Shown here piece by piece: positions 36,388-46,563 of a DNA stretch of 64,000 bases. The position numbers and the translations under genes were made by a program. This DNA is from Pasteurella dagmatis (lineage in GTDB: Bacteria; Pseudomonadota; Gammaproteobacteria; Enterobacterales; Pasteurellaceae). The notes beneath the pieces were generated by a model. That model did not search any database. It was not told where the DNA came from and saw only the letters and a list, made by a program, of their open reading frames with translations. Every line of letters starts with the position of its first letter. Within the stretch, counting starts at the first letter, position 1. The stretch is from contig NZ_LT906448.1 in assembly GCF_900186835.1 (NCBI RefSeq), positions 806,001 to 870,000 of the forward strand. Reading direction: 5' to 3'.

Positions 36388-37956
36388 ATGCAAACAGAAT
36401 TTATTATCACAAAAGTAACAAATGTTGCTTACTATCAAGATCCAACGTTAATTTTCCAAAATCTCTGCCACAATCAAAGCAATACCCTATTACTTGAGTC
36501 CGCAGAAATTAGTAGTAAAAACAGCTTGAAAAGTTTATTACTGATTAGTGCCGCAGTAAAAATTACTTGTGAACAACAAGTACTACGATTTGTTGCGCTC
36601 AATCCTAATGGGATTCCTGTGTTATCTGCAATAAAAACAAGGCTAGAAGATCAAGTTATTATACACAAAGATGAACCGACACTTTTATCCATTCAATTCC
36701 CAAAATTAAATCCTAACCTTGATGAAGACAGTAAATTACAAGAATTAACAGTACTTGATGGATTACGCACAATCACTACTCTCTATAAAGAAAGTTCAAT
36801 ACCAGTTTTCCTTGGTGGATTATTTTCTTATGATTTAGTTGCTAATTTCATTCCAATGGAAAATATTACATTGCAAGATGATGGAATAACCTGCCCTGAT
36901 TATTGTTTTTATTTAGCAGAACAGTTATTGGTGATCGATCATCAATTGAAACAATCCGAATTACAAAGTTTCTGTTTCAACCCAAATCAACAACTAGCAG
37001 TTGAACAAAATGCGATAGACATTTCGACAACATTAAAACAAATAAAACCTCATTTTTTACCAGTACAACCAGCATCAACTGACGTTAACGTGAATTTAGA
37101 TGACAATGCATTTAAAGGCATTATTCAAGATTTAAAACAACATATTTACCAAGGCGATGTATTTCAAATTGTTCCTTCCCGCCGTTTTTCATTAATTTGT
37201 AAAAATAGTTTAGCGACTTATCAACAATTGAAAAAAAATAATCCCAGTCCATATATGTTTTTTATGCAAGATGATGAATTTACCTTATTTGGTGCATCGC
37301 CTGAAAGTGCATTAAAGTACAACCAATACACACGCCAACTGGAGATTTATCCAATTGCAGGCTCAAGACCACGTGGATTTGATCATAACGGCAAGATTGA
37401 TCCGGAATTAGATGCTCGTCTTGAGCTGGAGTTACGTTTAGATAAAAAAGAACTGGCTGAACATTTAATGTTAGTGGATTTAGCCCGTAATGATGTTGCA
37501 AGAGTCTGTGAAAGTGGTACACGTCAAGTGGCAGATTTAATGCAAGTTGACCGCTATTCTCATATTATGCATTTAGTTTCCCGAGTAGTGGGTAAATTGC
37601 GCCCAGAATTTGATGCATTACACGCTTACCAAGCTTGTATGAATATGGGTACATTAACTGGAGCCCCCAAAATTAAAGCAATGCAATTAATCTATCAATT
37701 TGAGCGACAAAAACGCCATAGCTATGGTGGTGCTGTAGGCTATCTTTCTTCTAATGGTGATATGGATACTTGTATTGTGATCCGCTCTGCTTTTGTACAA
37801 AACAATATTGCTTATATTCAAGCAGGTTGTGGTGAAGTATTAGATTCCGATCCTCAAATGGAGGCAGATGAAACACGTCACAAAGCTCAAGCTGTAATTA
37901 ATGCTATTATCCAAACAAATCAGCAAGCAAACGAACAAGCTACTTTAGCCAAATAA
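36388..37956 (+). CDS. trpE: Anthranilate synthase component I
   Basis: Large subunit that makes anthranilate from chorismate. The 522 residues include the feedback-site motif LLLESAEISSKNSLKSL near residue 35, which binds tryptophan in related enzymes, and the chorismate-binding domain with IVPSRRFSL, ASPESALK, IAGSRPRG and the C-terminal IQAGCGEVLDSDP. It forms a complex with TrpG, which starts 15 bases after its stop. Expression is presumably repressed by TrpR through the overlapping operator. Confidence 0.97.
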   Translation: MQTEFIITKVTNVAYYQDPTLIFQNLCHNQSNTLLLESAEISSKNSLKSLLLISAAVKITCEQQVLRFVALNPNGIPVLSAIKTRLEDQVIIHKDEPTLLSIQFPKLNPNLDEDSKLQELTVLDGLRTITTLYKESSIPVFLGGLFSYDLVANFIPMENITLQDDGITCPDYCFYLAEQLLVIDHQLKQSELQSFCFNPNQQLAVEQNAIDISTTLKQIKPHFLPVQPASTDVNVNLDDNAFKGIIQDLKQHIYQGDVFQIVPSRRFSLICKNSLATYQQLKKNNPSPYMFFMQDDEFTLFGASPESALKYNQYTRQLEIYPIAGSRPRGFDHNGKIDPELDARLELELRLDKKELAEHLMLVDLARNDVARVCESGTRQVADLMQVDRYSHIMHLVSRVVGKLRPEFDALHAYQACMNMGTLTGAPKIKAMQLIYQFERQKRHSYGGAVGYLSSNGDMDTCIVIRSAFVQNNIAYIQAGCGEVLDSDPQMEADETRHKAQAVINAIIQTNQQANEQATLAK

Positions 37957-37971
37957 TAACAAGGATATTTT

Positions 37972-38550
37972 ATGGCTCATATTTTATTTTTAGATAATTT
38001 TGACTCTTTCACTTATAACTTAGTAGATGAATTTCGTAGTCTGGGGCACCAAGTCAGCATTTATCGCAACGATTGCGATCTAGATTTTTTAGAACACGCT
38101 GCCTTAATTCAACCGAATACCATTTTGGCCCTGTCTCCGGGACCCGGTAATCCGCAACAGGCAGGAAATATGCTCCCATTAATTCAACGTTTAAAAGAAA
38201 AAGTACCAATCATTGGAATTTGTTTAGGACACCAAGCTTTAATTGAAGCATTCGGAGGCAAAGTGATTCATGCAGGTGAAGTGCTGCATGGCAAAGTATC
38301 TTATATTCACCATGATGAACAAGCGATGTTTACACAACTAACCAATCCCATGCCCGTGGCTCGTTATCATTCTCTGATGGGCAGTAATTTGCCTGAAGAA
38401 CTGATTGTTAACGCATATTATGGTGAAATAATTATGGCAATACGCCACCGAACATTACCTATTTGTGCTTTTCAATTTCACCCTGAAAGCATTTTAACTG
38501 TACAAGGTTCTCAACTATTAGCACAATCCATAGATTGGTTACTCTCCTAA
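37972..38550 (+). CDS. trpG: Anthranilate synthase component II (glutamine amidotransferase)
   Basis: A 192-residue class I amidotransferase supplying ammonia to TrpE. The nucleophile Cys is in GICLGHQALIEAFGG, the oxyanion motif is SPGPGNP, and the His-Glu pair is in FQFHPESILT. In E. coli this domain is fused to TrpD; here it is separate, with trpD behind its own promoter. AAGGA lies before the start. Confidence 0.96.
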   Translation: MAHILFLDNFDSFTYNLVDEFRSLGHQVSIYRNDCDLDFLEHAALIQPNTILALSPGPGNPQQAGNMLPLIQRLKEKVPIIGICLGHQALIEAFGGKVIHAGEVLHGKVSYIHHDEQAMFTQLTNPMPVARYHSLMGSNLPEELIVNAYYGEIIMAIRHRTLPICAFQFHPESILTVQGSQLLAQSIDWLLS

Positions 38551-38793
38551 AAAACACTCAAAAATGACCGCACTTTTGTTACGCTGTATTCTTAAAATGG
38601 CGGTCATAATTATCTGTTCATAAAGCTTAATGATTAAAAATTAACATGTACCCTATAATTAGTGTTGAAAACCTTAGAAAAAGGAACAAGAAAGATCCCA
38701 ATTGTTTTTTAGGTTTGTTATCCTTTATTCAAATTTAATACTATCTATTTTATTCAATCAGATAAAATAATCCCACATATTCAAAAATTCCAC
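38551..38793. other. trpG-trpD intergenic region
   Basis: Part of a 317-base gap. It contains an uptake core (38567-38575) and no clear terminator for trpG, so some read-through into trpD is possible. The trpD promoter lies at its end. Confidence 0.5.
38567..38575 (-). repeat. DNA uptake sequence core after trpG
   Basis: ACCGCACTT with a partner-less arm 17 bases after the trpG stop. Confidence 0.85.
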
Positions 38794-38826
38794 TTGACAC
38801 AAAATAAATACACTAGTTTAATAGTG
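38794..38826 (+). promoter_or_regulatory. trpDC promoter with TrpR operator
   Basis: TTGACA (38794-38799), 17 bases, then TTTAAT (38817-38822). The palindrome CACTAGTTTAATAGTG (38811-38826) covers the -10 box and shares ACTAGTTTAATA with the trpE and trpB operators. Confidence 0.85.
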
Positions 38827-38867
38827 CAAGATAAAAATTAAAGGAAGGAATACCTAAAGGATATATT

Positions 38868-39869
38868 ATGCAAGTGGAACAATTACTTCACTATTTATTT
38901 GAAAAACAAGCTCTTAACCAACAACAAACCGAAGTTCTTTTTACTGCAATAATACGTGGTCAACTCTCTAATGAACAACTGACTGGCGCATTAATTGCAC
39001 TCAAATTGCGAGGAGAAACCGTTGAAGAAATCAGCGGTGCTGTCACCGCATTACAAGCCGATGCTGAAGCATTTCCTATTCCAGACTACCCTTTTGCAGA
39101 TATTGTTGGAACAGGTGGTGATGGGGCAAATACTATTAATATATCAACCGCATCTGCTATTATTGGTGCGACTTCGGGTCTGAAAATTGCAAAGCATGGC
39201 AACCGCAGTGTGTCGAGTTTGACAGGATCCAGTGATTTACTTACCGCACTTGGGGTTGATGTGGCAATGCCTGCTCAAAAATCACGACAAGCTCTAGATG
39301 AAATTGGGCTTTGTTTTTTATTTGCACAACAATATCACTTAGGATTTAAACACGCATTGCCGGTACGCCAAGCACTGAAAACACGCACCATTTTTAATAT
39401 TCTAGGCCCTTTAATTAATCCTGCTAAACCGAAACGCCAATTGTTGGGTGTTTATTCACCAGATTTAATCCAGCCTTATGCAGAAACCGTTGCTCGTTTA
39501 AATCATCAACATACGATTATTGTGCATGGCGCTGGCTTAGATGAAGTTGCACTACACGGTAAAACAGAAGTAGCGGAAGTTTACGATGGAAAAATTGAAC
39601 GTTACACCCTTTCACCGCAAGATTTCGGTTTCCAGACTCAATCACTTGATTGCTTAAGAGGTGGAAATCCTACTGAAAATGCCAAAATAATCACCGCACT
39701 TTTACAAGGTAAGGGGCAAATGGCACACAATCAAGCGGTGGCAATCAATACCGCAATGCTAATGAAATTATTTGGGCAAGAACATATTGCGCAAAATGCT
39801 GAACAAGCGTTGGATATTATCGCAAGTGGTAAGGGATTTACTACACTTGAAAAACTCGCTTCATATTAA
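38868..39869 (+). CDS. trpD: Anthranilate phosphoribosyltransferase
   Basis: Transfers the phosphoribosyl group of PRPP to anthranilate. The 333 residues carry the PRPP/anthranilate motif [14 protein letters not shown] (about residues 80-93), [17 protein letters not shown] and the [14 protein letters not shown] block. It is not fused to TrpG. The leader is about 39 nt. Two uptake cores lie inside it (39243-39251, 39693-39701). trpC starts 13 bases after the stop. Confidence 0.96.
   Translation: MQVEQLLHYLFEKQALNQQQTEVLFTAIIRGQLSNEQLTGALIALKLRGETVEEISGAVTALQADAEAFPIPDYPFADIVGTGGDGANTINISTASAIIGATSGLKIAKHGNRSVSSLTGSSDLLTALGVDVAMPAQKSRQALDEIGLCFLFAQQYHLGFKHALPVRQALKTRTIFNILGPLINPAKPKRQLLGVYSPDLIQPYAETVARLNHQHTIIVHGAGLDEVALHGKTEVAEVYDGKIERYTLSPQDFGFQTQSLDCLRGGNPTENAKIITALLQGKGQMAHNQAVAINTAMLMKLFGQEHIAQNAEQALDIIASGKGFTTLEKLASY
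39243..39251 (-). repeat. DNA uptake sequence core in trpD
   Basis: ACCGCACTT in the middle of trpD. Confidence 0.85.
39693..39701 (-). repeat. Second DNA uptake sequence core in trpD
   Basis: ACCGCACTT 450 bases after the first copy in the same gene. Confidence 0.85.
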
Positions 39870-39882
39870 TCAAGGATATAGA

Positions 39883-41307
39883 ATGCAATACACTATACAA
39901 CAAAATACGCCGACAGTTTTACAAAAAATTGTCCAAGATAAAATTCAATGGATTGCCTCAAAGCAAATGGATTTGCCTCTTGAACAACTGAAACAAGATG
40001 TGGAAAAAACTGACCGCTCTTTTTACCAAGCGATCTTAACATCTGAAAAACATAAACCTGTTTATATTTTAGAGTGTAAAAAAGCCTCCCCTTCGAAAGG
40101 CTTAATTAGAGAAAATTTTGACATTAAAGAAATTGCTGGAGTGTATAAAAATTATGCTACTGTAATTTCTGTACTTACAGATGAACAATATTTTCAGGGA
40201 GACTTTGCTTATATTCAGCAAGTACGAGAAATTGCACCACAACCAGTGTTATGTAAAGACTTCATTGTATCTGAATACCAAGTTTATTTAGCTCGCTATT
40301 CCCACGCTGATGCAATTTTATTAATGTTATCAGTGATTGATGACAATACTTACCGCAAACTTGCAAATTTAGCACACCAATTAGGAATGGGCATTTTAAC
40401 CGAAACAAGTAACGAAGCTGAATTTGAACGTGCATTAGCACTCAACGCAAAAGTGATTGGAGTTAATAATCGTAATTTGCACGATCTAAGTATTGATCTC
40501 AACTGTGTTGTTAAATTAAGTTCTAAATATGCAGATAAAATCCCAGAAAATTGCAAAATTATCAGCGAATCAGGTATTTATAATCATCAGCAAATTAGGC
40601 ATCTAAACCAAGTAGCCGATGGCTTTTTAATTGGCAGTAGTTTGATGAGTGAGCCAGACTTAAATAATGCTATCCGTGCACTGATCTTTGGAGAAAATAA
40701 AGTATGTGGTTTAACCCGTGAGCAAGATGTGATTGAAGTGTATCAACAAGGTGCTCTTTATGGTGGATTAATTTTTGCTGAGAAATCTAAACGCTGTTTG
40801 AGCTTACGCCAAGCACAAGAACTTGTGACAAAAGCACCATTACGATTTGTTGGCGTATTTCAAAATCAACCTGTTGATTTTATTTGCAAAATATCAAATC
40901 AATTACAGCTCTATGCAGTTCAGTTACACGGAGATGAAACTGATGAATTTATTACCACACTTCGCTCAAAACTCTCTCCAGAATGCCAGATTTGGAGAGC
41001 TATTTCAGTGGATATAACACAAAAAAGAGCGGTAGAAATTAGTGAAAACCCACTTGTATCACGCTATATTTTCGACTCAAAAACAGTAAATCAGCAAGGC
41101 GGTACGGGCAAATCTTTTGACTGGTCACTAATTCCTGAAAAACTAAAATCCAAAATTTTATTAGCTGGTGGTATTAACCCTGATAATATTGAGCAAGCAT
41201 TAGCACAAAAATGTTTAGGCGTAGATCTAAATTCAGGTGTAGAGCACTATATAGGGATGAAAGATGCACAAAAAATTGCTACTATTTTTAAGTATATTTT
41301 GCATTAA
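39883..41307 (+). CDS. trpC: Bifunctional indole-3-glycerol-phosphate synthase / PRA isomerase
   Basis: A 474-residue fusion of two TIM barrels (TrpC-TrpF) catalysing consecutive steps. The IGPS half (1-260) has [39 protein letters not shown] and [12 protein letters not shown]. The PRAI half (about 262-474) has [22 protein letters not shown] and [20 protein letters not shown] precedes the ATG at 39883; the longer frame overlapping trpD is rejected. It is co-transcribed with trpD. Confidence 0.96.
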   Translation: MQYTIQQNTPTVLQKIVQDKIQWIASKQMDLPLEQLKQDVEKTDRSFYQAILTSEKHKPVYILECKKASPSKGLIRENFDIKEIAGVYKNYATVISVLTDEQYFQGDFAYIQQVREIAPQPVLCKDFIVSEYQVYLARYSHADAILLMLSVIDDNTYRKLANLAHQLGMGILTETSNEAEFERALALNAKVIGVNNRNLHDLSIDLNCVVKLSSKYADKIPENCKIISESGIYNHQQIRHLNQVADGFLIGSSLMSEPDLNNAIRALIFGENKVCGLTREQDVIEVYQQGALYGGLIFAEKSKRCLSLRQAQELVTKAPLRFVGVFQNQPVDFICKISNQLQLYAVQLHGDETDEFITTLRSKLSPECQIWRAISVDITQKRAVEISENPLVSRYIFDSKTVNQQGGTGKSFDWSLIPEKLKSKILLAGGINPDNIEQALAQKCLGVDLNSGVEHYIGMKDAQKIATIFKYILH

Positions 41308-41338
41308 TAGAACAAGCAATTAAAAAATAGGAGTGAAA

Positions 41339-42094
41339 ATGAACAAAATAGCATTAGTCACTGGCGCAACAGCAGGTTTTGGTAGCGCGATTTGTCGCAC
41401 ACTAGTCAATAATGGCTATCACGTAATTGGTACAGGGCGTCGTATAGAACGCCTAGATACATTAGCTAAAGAATTAGGTAGTGCTTTTTTCCCACTCTCA
41501 TTCGATGTATCTGATCGTGCACAAACTGAAAATGCATTACAGCAATTGCCTGAAAAATGGCAAAACATTGATGTGTTAGTCAATAATGCTGGTTTAGCAT
41601 TAGGCTTAGAAAGCGCAGATAAAGCCAGTTTAGATGACTGGGAGAAAATGATTGATACCAACATTAAAGGCTTAGTGAATATCACACGTTTGTTATTGCC
41701 ACAAATGGTCAAACGTAATATCGGACATATTATCAATATGGGATCAATTGCCGGAACTTATCCATACCCTGGCGGCAATATTTACGGTGCAAGTAAGGCA
41801 TTTATTAAACAATTCAGCTTGAATTTACGCTCAGATTTAGCGGGCACAGCCATTCGTGTAACCAATATTGAACCTGGTCTATGTGGTGGTACTGAATTTT
41901 CTAATGTCCGCTTTAAAGGTGATAAGGAACGGGTTGCAAAATTATATGAAAATGTCGATTTTATTACACCAGAAGATATTGCCAATATTGTTTTATGGGC
42001 AAATCAACAGCCACCACACGTCAACATTAACCGTATTGAAGTAATGCCTGTAGCTCAAAGCAGTGCTGCACTTAATGTGGTAAGAAAAGCTTAA
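41339..42094 (+). CDS. ydfG: NADP-dependent 3-hydroxy acid dehydrogenase (short-chain dehydrogenase)
   Basis: A 251-residue SDR protein close to E. coli YdfG, which oxidises serine, allo-threonine and 3-hydroxypropionate-type acids. It has TGATAGFGSAICR for NADP binding, NNAGLALG, and Tyr-x-x-x-Lys in IYGASKAFIK with the preceding Ser in GSIAGT. AGGAG precedes the ATG at 41339. It lies 31 bases after trpC and before a terminator, so it is probably the last gene of the trpDC transcript. In H. influenzae ydfG precedes trpBA. Confidence 0.93.
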   Translation: MNKIALVTGATAGFGSAICRTLVNNGYHVIGTGRRIERLDTLAKELGSAFFPLSFDVSDRAQTENALQQLPEKWQNIDVLVNNAGLALGLESADKASLDDWEKMIDTNIKGLVNITRLLLPQMVKRNIGHIINMGSIAGTYPYPGGNIYGASKAFIKQFSLNLRSDLAGTAIRVTNIEPGLCGGTEFSNVRFKGDKERVAKLYENVDFITPEDIANIVLWANQQPPHVNINRIEVMPVAQSSAALNVVRKA

Positions 42095-42103
42095 AAATTG
42101 CTT

Positions 42104-42128
42104 AAGGGAGTGCAAAACTCCCTTTTTA
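42104..42128 (+). terminator. ydfG terminator
   Basis: AAGGGAG pairs with CTCCCTT around seven bases, followed by T. Confidence 0.8.
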
Positions 42129-42197
42129 TTACCGATTTTGAATTTCAAATTTACTTTTCTGGCATTTACTTTATTTTCTCTTTCTACATAAAAAAAC

Positions 42198-42229
42198 TTG
42201 ATTTTTCACTCTTATACTAGTTTAATAAT
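42198..42229 (+). promoter_or_regulatory. trpBA promoter with TrpR operator
   Basis: TTGATT (42198-42203), 17 bases, then TTTAAT (42221-42226), inside the operator-like TATACTAGTTTAATAATA. The operator is less symmetric than the other two but shares ACTAGTTTAATA at the same place over the -10 box. Confidence 0.8.
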
Positions 42230-42243
42230 ACAAAATCAAATTC

Positions 42244-42269
42244 AAGAGGTCTCTTTCTAATAACCTCTT
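42244..42269 (+). promoter_or_regulatory. Leader hairpin upstream of trpB
   Basis: AAGAGGT pairs with ACCTCTT in the roughly 80-nt trpB leader. No T-run follows and no leader peptide with Trp codons is seen, so it is not an attenuator of the E. coli type. It could affect mRNA stability. Confidence 0.35.
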
Positions 42270-42314
42270 ATTTCAGTTTAAAACAACATCCATTTATTTA
42301 AAGGAATAACTATA

Positions 42315-43511
42315 ATGTCTGAAACTTTGCTTAATCCTTATTTTGGTGAATTTGGCGGAATGTATGTGCCAGAAATTCTCGTCCCAGTACTAAAGGAATT
42401 AGAAAAAGCCTTTGTGGACGCTCAACAAGATCATCAATTTCAAGAAGAATTCCTCGATTTATTAAAAAATTATGCGGGTCGTCCTACAGCCCTAACCTTA
42501 TGCCGAAATTTAACCAAAGGCAGTAAAACCAAGCTATATCTCAAACGTGAGGATCTTCTACACGGTGGCGCACACAAAACTAATCAAGTTTTAGGACAAA
42601 TTTTGTTAGCAAAACGAATGGGAAAAACACGTATTATTGCCGAAACAGGTGCAGGTCAACACGGTGTTGCCACTGCCCTTGCTTGTGCAATGCTCGGTAT
42701 GCCTTGCCAAATTTATATGGGAGCAAAAGATGTCGAACGTCAATCACCTAATGTCTTTCGTATGCGTTTAATGGGCGCAAATGTTACTGCTGTTAATAAA
42801 GGCTCTTCATCACTAAAAGATGCTTGTTGCGAAGCAATGCGTGATTGGGCTGAAAATTATGAAAATACACATTATCTATTGGGAACTGCTGCCGGTCCAC
42901 ACCCTTTCCCAACCATTGTGCGTGAGTTTCAAAAAGTGATTGGAGAAGAAACTAAACGTCAAATCTTGGAACAGGAAGGTCGCTTACCAGATGCAGTTAT
43001 TGCTGCTGTAGGTGGTGGTTCAAATGCTATTGGTATATTTACTGATTTTATTGATGAAGAAAAAGTCCAGTTAATCGGTATCGAACCTGCGGGTAAAGGC
43101 ATAGCAACAGGTCAGCACGGTGCGCCGTTACGCCATGGTACAACGGGAATTTACTTTGGGATGAAAGCACCATTAATGCAAACTAAAGATGGACAAATTG
43201 AAGAATCTTACTCAATATCTGCAGGTTTAGATTTTCCATCTGTTGGGCCCCAACACGCCTATTTACACGCTATTGGGCGTGCAAGTTATGAATCTATTAC
43301 GGATGATGAAGCCTTAAATGCCTTTCAGCAATTAGCACGTCACGAAGGTATTATACCAGCATTAGAAAGTTCGCACGCATTAGCTTATGCTTTAAAACTG
43401 ATAGAAAAGAATCCAGAAAAAGAACAATTATTAGTCGTTAATTTATCTGGACGTGGAGACAAAGATATTTTCACAGTTGATAAAATTTTATCTGAAAAAG
43501 GAGTTTTCTAA
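42315..43511 (+). CDS. trpB: Tryptophan synthase beta chain
   Basis: PLP enzyme joining indole and serine. The 398 residues contain the cofactor lysine in [29 protein letters not shown] and the phosphate loop [18 protein letters not shown] precedes the ATG. Its TAA stop shares one base with the trpA start, so the two subunits are translationally coupled, fitting their 1:1 complex. Confidence 0.97.
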   Translation: MSETLLNPYFGEFGGMYVPEILVPVLKELEKAFVDAQQDHQFQEEFLDLLKNYAGRPTALTLCRNLTKGSKTKLYLKREDLLHGGAHKTNQVLGQILLAKRMGKTRIIAETGAGQHGVATALACAMLGMPCQIYMGAKDVERQSPNVFRMRLMGANVTAVNKGSSSLKDACCEAMRDWAENYENTHYLLGTAAGPHPFPTIVREFQKVIGEETKRQILEQEGRLPDAVIAAVGGGSNAIGIFTDFIDEEKVQLIGIEPAGKGIATGQHGAPLRHGTTGIYFGMKAPLMQTKDGQIEESYSISAGLDFPSVGPQHAYLHAIGRASYESITDDEALNAFQQLARHEGIIPALESSHALAYALKLIEKNPEKEQLLVVNLSGRGDKDIFTVDKILSEKGVF

Positions 43512-44329
43512 TGAGCCGTTTCAATACTACTTTTGCCAAGTTAAACGCTAAAAATGAAGGGGCTTTTGTGCCATTTGTCACCTTATGCGATCCAAATTTA
43601 GAACGTTCTTTTGATATTATTTGTACTCTTGTTGAGAATGGTGCCGACGCATTAGAATTAGGTTTCCCATTTTCTGATCCTCTACTCGATGGCCCTGTTA
43701 TTCAAGCTGCAAACCAGCGTGCACTCAGTGCAGGTTATAGCAGTGATGCTAGTTTTGAATTGATAAGCAAAGTGCGGTCAAAATATCCAGATATTCCTAT
43801 TGGTTTATTACTTTGCGCGAACCTCGTTTATGCACAAACCATTGAGGACTTTTACAAGCGTTGTTCTGAAGTTGGTATAGATGCTGTCTTAATTGCTGAT
43901 GTACCATTATTAGCTAGCAATGAATTTATGCCATTTGCAGAAAAATATGGCATTCAACAAGTGTTTATTTGCCCACCAAATGCAGATGAAAAAACTATTC
44001 AACGTCTAGCAATTCAAAGTAAAGGCTATGTTTATTTAGTCTCACGTGCAGGCGTAACGAGCGCTGAAAATCAAAAGATGACAAGCAATCTGGCAGAATT
44101 GATCAATGCATTAAAGCAAAACAATTCGCCACCTATTTTACAAGGCTTCGGTATCTCAACTCCACAGCAAGTTACCGATTGTTTAAAACTTGGTATTGCC
44201 GGAGCAATTTCAGGTTCTGCAACAGTGAAAATTATTGAGCAATATCTTAATGATCACGAAAAATGCTTGGAGGAATTAGCGAGCTTTGTAAAAAGAATGA
44301 AAGAATCAACTGTACTTAAATTACGGTAA
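43511..44329 (+). CDS. trpA: Tryptophan synthase alpha chain
   Basis: TIM-barrel subunit cleaving indole-3-glycerol phosphate. The 272 residues include Glu in [19 protein letters not shown], Asp in [10 protein letters not shown] and the phosphate-binding [10 protein letters not shown] and AISGSATVK. One-base overlap with trpB. An uptake core lies at 43770-43778, and a long hairpin follows the stop. Confidence 0.96.
   Translation: MSRFNTTFAKLNAKNEGAFVPFVTLCDPNLERSFDIICTLVENGADALELGFPFSDPLLDGPVIQAANQRALSAGYSSDASFELISKVRSKYPDIPIGLLLCANLVYAQTIEDFYKRCSEVGIDAVLIADVPLLASNEFMPFAEKYGIQQVFICPPNADEKTIQRLAIQSKGYVYLVSRAGVTSAENQKMTSNLAELINALKQNNSPPILQGFGISTPQQVTDCLKLGIAGAISGSATVKIIEQYLNDHEKCLEELASFVKRMKESTVLKLR
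43770..43778 (+). repeat. DNA uptake sequence core in trpA
   Basis: AAGTGCGGTCAAAATA, core with tail, inside trpA. Confidence 0.85.
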
Positions 44330-44339
44330 TACCACTATG

Positions 44340-44372
44340 TTAGCCAGTGTTTTACTCATCAACACTGGCTAA
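44340..44372 (+). terminator. trpBA terminator
   Basis: A 12-bp stem TTAGCCAGTGTT with its complement, nine-base loop. T-rich sequence follows only after some ten bases, so termination may be imperfect. Confidence 0.65.
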
Positions 44373-44472
44373 TATCACTTCCTTTTTATCTTTTAATCCT
44401 TAAACAAATTTCCTCTCATTCTGTTTCTACGCTATACTAGAGCTCTATTTTTGCTGTATAGGAATGATATTA

Positions 44473-45168
44473 ATGAAAAAAATTGAACAGCTTTTTGCGA
44501 ATAATTATAGCTGGGCAATCAGAATGAAAGAGGAAAACTCCTCTTATTTTCAGGAGTTAGCAGATCATCAAACGCCAAGCTACCTCTGGATTGGTTGCTC
44601 TGATAGTCGTGTTCCTGCAGAAAAATTAACAAATTTAGGGCCCGGAGAATTATTTGTACATCGTAATGTCGCTAACCAAGTCATTCATACGGATTTAAAT
44701 TGTTTATCTGTTGTACAGTACGCTGTGGATGTTTTAAACATTGAGCATATCATTATTTGTGGTCACACTAATTGTGGTGGTATCAAAGCAGCTATGGCAG
44801 ATCAAGATTTAGGTTTAATTAATAACTGGCTTCTGCATATTCGTGACATTTGGTACAAACATAGCCATTTATTAGGCAAATTACCTCCTGAAAAACGTGC
44901 AGATATGCTCACAAGAATCAATGTTGCGGAACAAGTTTATAACTTAGGTAGCTCATCAATTATCAAATCTGCTTGGAAAAATGGGAAAAAACTGTCTTTA
45001 CATGGTTGGGTCTATGATGTCAACGATGGTTTTTTAATAGATCAAGGCGTAATGGCGACAAGCAGAGAATCTTTAGAAATCTCTTATCGTGATGCAATAG
45101 CTCGTTTATTGACCTTAGATGAAAGTGATATTTTGAAAAAAGCACATGAAATCTATGAGTATGATTAA
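44473..45168 (+). CDS. can: Beta-carbonic anhydrase
   Basis: Hydrates CO2 to bicarbonate; 231 residues starting MKKIEQ, matching the start of the well-studied H. influenzae enzyme (HICA). The zinc ligands fall at Cys42, Asp44, His98 and Cys101 in the same numbering. The non-catalytic bicarbonate pocket of HICA (Trp39, Arg64 and the Tyr in GWVYDV) is also kept, so the same allosteric inhibition by bicarbonate is expected. An ATG three codons earlier (44464) is possible but less likely. Confidence 0.96.
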   Translation: MKKIEQLFANNYSWAIRMKEENSSYFQELADHQTPSYLWIGCSDSRVPAEKLTNLGPGELFVHRNVANQVIHTDLNCLSVVQYAVDVLNIEHIIICGHTNCGGIKAAMADQDLGLINNWLLHIRDIWYKHSHLLGKLPPEKRADMLTRINVAEQVYNLGSSSIIKSAWKNGKKLSLHGWVYDVNDGFLIDQGVMATSRESLEISYRDAIARLLTLDESDILKKAHEIYEYD

Positions 45169-45200
45169 TTAGCAATTTATAGCCAGATTTTATCAAAACG

Positions 45201-45240
45201 AAGAGCGGTCAATTTTTTTAAAATTTTGACCGCTCTTTTT
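45201..45240. terminator. Terminator built from variant uptake sequences
   Basis: AAGAGCGGTCAA and its complement form a 12-bp stem followed by T. The arms are uptake sequences with one changed base (AAGAGCGGT). It serves can and, on the other strand, the small YnhF-like gene. Confidence 0.85.
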
Positions 45241-45269
45241 AATAACCTGTTAACTTGACTATCTTGTAT

Positions 45270-45350
45270 TTAGAAAATAGATAATGCTAACACAATAATC
45301 ACGCCAAGTGCTAAAACAACTGTCATCATTGAATAACCAAAAGTACCCAT
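45270..45350 (-). CDS. YnhF-like 26-residue membrane peptide
   Basis: A tiny frame (ATG 45350, stop TAA 45272-45270) with a very good ribosome binding site, GAGGAG, eight bases upstream. The peptide begins MGTFGYSMMTVVLALGVII and ends ALSIF, one continuous transmembrane segment. It resembles the small E. coli membrane protein YnhF (FSLVTTIIVLGLIV). As I recall, ynhF lies beside purR in E. coli, and here the frame is divergent from purR, which supports the match. Function is unknown. Confidence 0.65.
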   Translation of the reverse strand: MGTFGYSMMTVVLALGVIIVLALSIF

Positions 45351-45520
45351 TCTGCTCTCCTCAATTAAGTAAATTTTGCTTATTCTAATAAAAAATGCCC
45401 ATAAATAAAAATAATATTTATAACAAGAAAAAATGTGACATTGCGCAAAAAATTAGGAACTATTGCTTAACCTATGATCCAAATCTCGTATAATGAATAA
45501 ATTTTGTATGGAGAACACTT

Positions 45521-46525
45521 ATGGCAACAATAAAAGATGTCGCAAAAATGGCTGGGGTATCAACAACCACAGTTTCTCACGTAATTAATAAAACACGATT
45601 TGTTGCAGAGGAAACGGAAAAATTAGTTTTAGATGCTATTCAACAATTAAATTATTCTCCAAGTGCTGTCGCTCGTAGCTTAAAGGTCAACACAACAAAA
45701 TCGATCGGAATGATCGTCACGAGCAGTGAAGCACCTTATTTTGCGGAGATCATCCACGCAGTAGAAGAATATTGCTACCGTCAAGGCTATTCATTATTTT
45801 TATGCAATACACAAAACAACGTTGAAAAAATCAAAAACCATCTTGAAATGCTGATTAAAAAGCGAGTTGATGGTATTTTAGTCATGTGTGCTGAATACAC
45901 GCAAGATTCTTTGGATTTATTAGCAAATTTCACTTCTCTCCCTATGGTTGTAATGGATTGGGGACCAAATAATAAAAATACCGATATTATCCAAGATAAC
46001 AGCTTCACTGGCGGCTATATTGCTACAAAATATTTGATCGATAATGGTCACAAAGATATCGGTATCATTGCAGGTGAGCTTTCAAAAACAACAGCAAAAA
46101 CACGTTATGAAGGTTTTATCAAAGCAATGAAAGAGGCCAATTTAGTAATTAACCCAGATTGGGTTATGGAGGGTTATTTTGAACCAGAAGACGGTTACGA
46201 GTGCATGAACAAAATTCTAGCACAAGACACACTCCCTACGGCTGTTTTCTGTTGTAATGATGTAATGGCTCTAGGAGCAATTTCTGCTATTAGTGAACGT
46301 GGTTTGCGTGTACCTGAAGATATTTCAATTATTGGTTACGACAATATTCACGCATCACGTTTTTATTCTCCACCATTAACAACAATTCACCAATCAAAAT
46401 CACGTTTAGGTGCGCGAGCAGTCACTTTGTTGTTTGAGCGTATTAATGAAAAATCAGATCTCCACGAAACGATTGAAATGCATCCAGAGCTCGTCGTTCG
46501 TAAGTCGGTTAAATCGCTTCTTTAA
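45521..46525 (+). CDS. purR: PurR, purine repressor of the LacI family
   Basis: A 334-residue repressor with the LacI-type helix-turn-helix [20 protein letters not shown] (residues 3-22), hinge [10 protein letters not shown], and a periplasmic-binding-protein-like domain that binds hypoxanthine or guanine in E. coli. It controls purine nucleotide genes. TGGAGA precedes the ATG. No clear PurR box is seen in its own promoter region. Confidence 0.95.
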   Translation: MATIKDVAKMAGVSTTTVSHVINKTRFVAEETEKLVLDAIQQLNYSPSAVARSLKVNTTKSIGMIVTSSEAPYFAEIIHAVEEYCYRQGYSLFLCNTQNNVEKIKNHLEMLIKKRVDGILVMCAEYTQDSLDLLANFTSLPMVVMDWGPNNKNTDIIQDNSFTGGYIATKYLIDNGHKDIGIIAGELSKTTAKTRYEGFIKAMKEANLVINPDWVMEGYFEPEDGYECMNKILAQDTLPTAVFCCNDVMALGAISAISERGLRVPEDISIIGYDNIHASRFYSPPLTTIHQSKSRLGARAVTLLFERINEKSDLHETIEMHPELVVRKSVKSLL

Positions 46526-46533
46526 GACTTCTT

Positions 46534-46563
46534 GAGCTCTATTTTTAGATGAAACTAGAGCTC
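46534..46563 (+). terminator. Hairpin after purR
   Basis: GAGCTCTA pairs with TAGAGCTC around 14 bases. The following sequence is only moderately T-rich, so terminator function is uncertain. Confidence 0.45.

Noticed and set aside
39772..39882. Longer TrpC start overlapping trpD
   Set aside because: The extension is the out-of-frame 3' end of trpD; ATG 39883 has an AAGGA site.
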